Shown here: piece by piece, positions 48,725 to 49,937 of the stretch
How the letters are laid out: the number at the start of each line of letters is the position of its first letter
Position numbering within the stretch: the stretch's first letter is position 1
NCBI GenBank assembly: GCA_021736385.1
Contig: JAIPFY010000019.1
Location: 1-49,937, forward strand
Reading direction: 5' to 3'
Origin: Spirochaetia bacterium
Lineage (GTDB): Bacteria > Spirochaetota > Spirochaetia > CAKZLE01
DNA length: 49,937 nt
The notes under the pieces: generated by a model
What the model was told of the DNA's origin: nothing
The model's database searches: none
What the model saw: the letters and a program-made list of their open reading frames with translations, nothing else
Made by a program: the position numbers and the translations under genes

Positions 48725-49822
48725 GTGAAGAGAGACATTTTCAAAAGATTTATTACATCAGTAGTTTCAGATGATATCTTCCCAGATTCTTCTAATGAAG
48801 TTCAAAGAGATCTAATTATTAATTATCTGTATGAAGAATACAAATCAAATCCAATTAAAGTAAGTCAGATTAAAAACTATCTGAAAACAGAATTCAATTT
48901 AACGTTATCTACTGATGAGGTCGAGGATTGTCTCGAAGGGATTGAATTAGTCGATAAAAAGGTAGGTGTAAATGAGATCTCTTATCAAATATCTTCTGAA
49001 CACTATACACAGATAGATTCTCAAAAGAAAAAAAATCTTGATTATTTCATTGACCTCTTTATGAGTTTATTCTGTGAGAATGTAGAATGTAATATTCGTG
49101 AATCAATCTATAAATTCCTGTATCTTGTATCAAATAATAATTTATTAGACTTTCAAAAAATTGTATCTAATGATCTTCACCTACAACCAGAAGATGAAAT
49201 TTCAAAAGAATTCTCATCTATTGAAATTTCTCACATTAATGATTTTTTAAAATGGGATAATTCTGAAAAGAATGAAATAATTTACAAACTTTCTAATATA
49301 GGATTAGAGTATTTTATTCTTTCTAATACAGATGAGTTCGATTTACTGAAAGAGATAGGTGTTGAACAAAAACATTTCTACCTAGACACCAATATTTTAT
49401 ATCGGGCTTTAGGTCTTAATGGACAATACCGAAAGGATCGAATAGGAACTTTTCTCGATAAATGTAAGGAAACGGATCAGAAGATCTTTATTACCAAGTT
49501 TACAGAAAAAGAGTTTTTTGATTCTGTCAAATATCATTGTGAGAGTTTGGATCGATATAAAGTCCGTCATCCGAAACTATTTATTGAACATTCTATGGAT
49601 GATGATTTTTATTTCTACTACTATTCTTGGAAACAATCACATCCAAGATCTACTGTTTCAACATTTACTACAACAATTAAAACCTCATATCGACAATTTA
49701 TTGAACAATACGGAATAACAGTCAAGTCTGGAAACCTATTCAACGAACATACTGAGGAAGTAAAAAAACAGATTGATGATACGGCCCTTCAAATTTACGG
49801 GTCTAAATCTTTTGGCGTGTAA
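48725..49822 (+). CDS. PIN-domain-like protein, probably truncated
   Basis: Protein of 365 residues starting at GTG 48725, after GAGGGG. Residues 1-215 are helical and polar, with a possible winged helix near 40-85 (VSQIKNYLKTEFNLTLSTDEV). From residue 218 the string HFYLDTNILYRALG is the typical first strand of a PIN nuclease, and the next acidic residue may be Glu in ITKFTEKEF. The rest of the domain, with the third and fourth acidic residues, does not appear before the stop after SKSFGV. I recognise no named family. Context fits a toxin or defence gene on a mobile segment. Very AT-rich. Confidence 0.65.
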   Translation: MKRDIFKRFITSVVSDDIFPDSSNEVQRDLIINYLYEEYKSNPIKVSQIKNYLKTEFNLTLSTDEVEDCLEGIELVDKKVGVNEISYQISSEHYTQIDSQKKKNLDYFIDLFMSLFCENVECNIRESIYKFLYLVSNNNLLDFQKIVSNDLHLQPEDEISKEFSSIEISHINDFLKWDNSEKNEIIYKLSNIGLEYFILSNTDEFDLLKEIGVEQKHFYLDTNILYRALGLNGQYRKDRIGTFLDKCKETDQKIFITKFTEKEFFDSVKYHCESLDRYKVRHPKLFIEHSMDDDFYFYYYSWKQSHPRSTVSTFTTTIKTSYRQFIEQYGITVKSGNLFNEHTEEVKKQIDDTALQIYGSKSFGV

Positions 49823-49937
49823 TCCATAGGTTAGACAGCCTCCTTGTGACATGATTTGGGAAGTCGATAGACCGTCGGTTTTAGCCGTTTCTGGTTGTGA
49901 GGCTTGGACCTCTTGTAGCTTCTTTTCTTCTTCTTTG
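49823..49937 (-). other. Window edge, possible 3' end of a minus-strand gene
   Basis: The last 115 bases are less AT-rich than the PIN gene. On the minus strand two frames are open to the window edge: one ends at 49831 with a very basic tail (VYRLPKSCHKEAV), another runs on into the PIN gene. Neither is long enough to name. Confidence 0.25.

Noticed and set aside
1..49937. CRISPR arrays, tRNA and rRNA genes
   Set aside because: I looked for regularly spaced 25-40 base repeats, tRNA T-loop motifs in non-coding stretches and rRNA blocks and found none.

Overview
The window looks like chromosome of a diderm, heterotrophic bacterium. It carries a TonB-dependent outer-membrane receptor, TonB/ExbB/ExbD, several lipoproteins with clear lipoboxes and a peptidoglycan-cleaving MltG. 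The gene mix (archaeal-type UMP kinase, RNHCP-domain protein, DksA-like zinc finger, many small metabolic operons) reminds me of free-living or gut Spirochaetota, but this is only a moderate-confidence inference and no rRNA or tRNA is present to confirm it. Most of the window is moderately GC-rich. The last 1.9 kb, after glmS, is visibly AT-rich and looks acquired.

Layout. 1-139: the 3' end of a group II intron (domains V/VI). 394-3781 (-): an RNHCP protein, rsgA and an EAL-CBS-GGDEF cyclic-di-GMP protein. 4093-4909 (-): a LysE/ArgO-type amino acid exporter preceded by a 17-codon leader ORF. 5049-7341: RluA-type pseudouridine synthase, a DUF6530-like protein and a Fur-family regulator. 7421-13492 (+): a complete branched-chain amino acid ABC operon (SBP, two permeases, two ATPases) followed by a CBS-ACT protein and an Smr protein. 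13561-14377: infA and a DksA/TraR-type protein, divergent. 14481-16646 (-): an MBL-fold hydrolase and a degenerate DEAD-box helicase that keeps a DbpA RNA-binding domain. 16769-22308 (+): a coiled-coil protein overlapping mltG, an alkaline phosphatase behind an 11-bp-periodic Pho box, and a YibE/F membrane protein.

22538-31087 (+) is the most striking part. A promoter and an adenosylcobalamin riboswitch with a hairpin over the first Shine-Dalgarno sequence head nine closely packed genes: three lipoproteins of unknown or only suspected role, a BtuF-like periplasmic binding protein, a BtuB-like receptor, a YncE/BtuG-like beta-propeller lipoprotein, and a dedicated TonB-ExbB-ExbD motor. Together they read as a self-contained outer-membrane vitamin B12 capture and import module, resembling the Bacteroides BtuB/BtuG strategy. 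No inner-membrane BtuCD is encoded here.

31108-37061 (+) is a LacI-controlled sugar operon with a 38-bp symmetric operator. It encodes an amylosucrase-type GH13 enzyme and a GH65 phosphorylase fused to beta-phosphoglucomutase. 37067-46073 is a mixed set: a DUF523-DUF1722 protein lacking an expected cysteine, deoC, a VOC protein, a CmpB-like membrane protein, a radical SAM activase-like protein, UMP kinase, isochorismatase-like hydrolase with a divergent WYL regulator, ssb, thioredoxin, and a cysteine-rich lipoprotein. glmS (46216-48039) is followed directly by an AT-rich segment with a small HTH-like ORF, an excisionase-like protein and a probably truncated PIN-domain protein.
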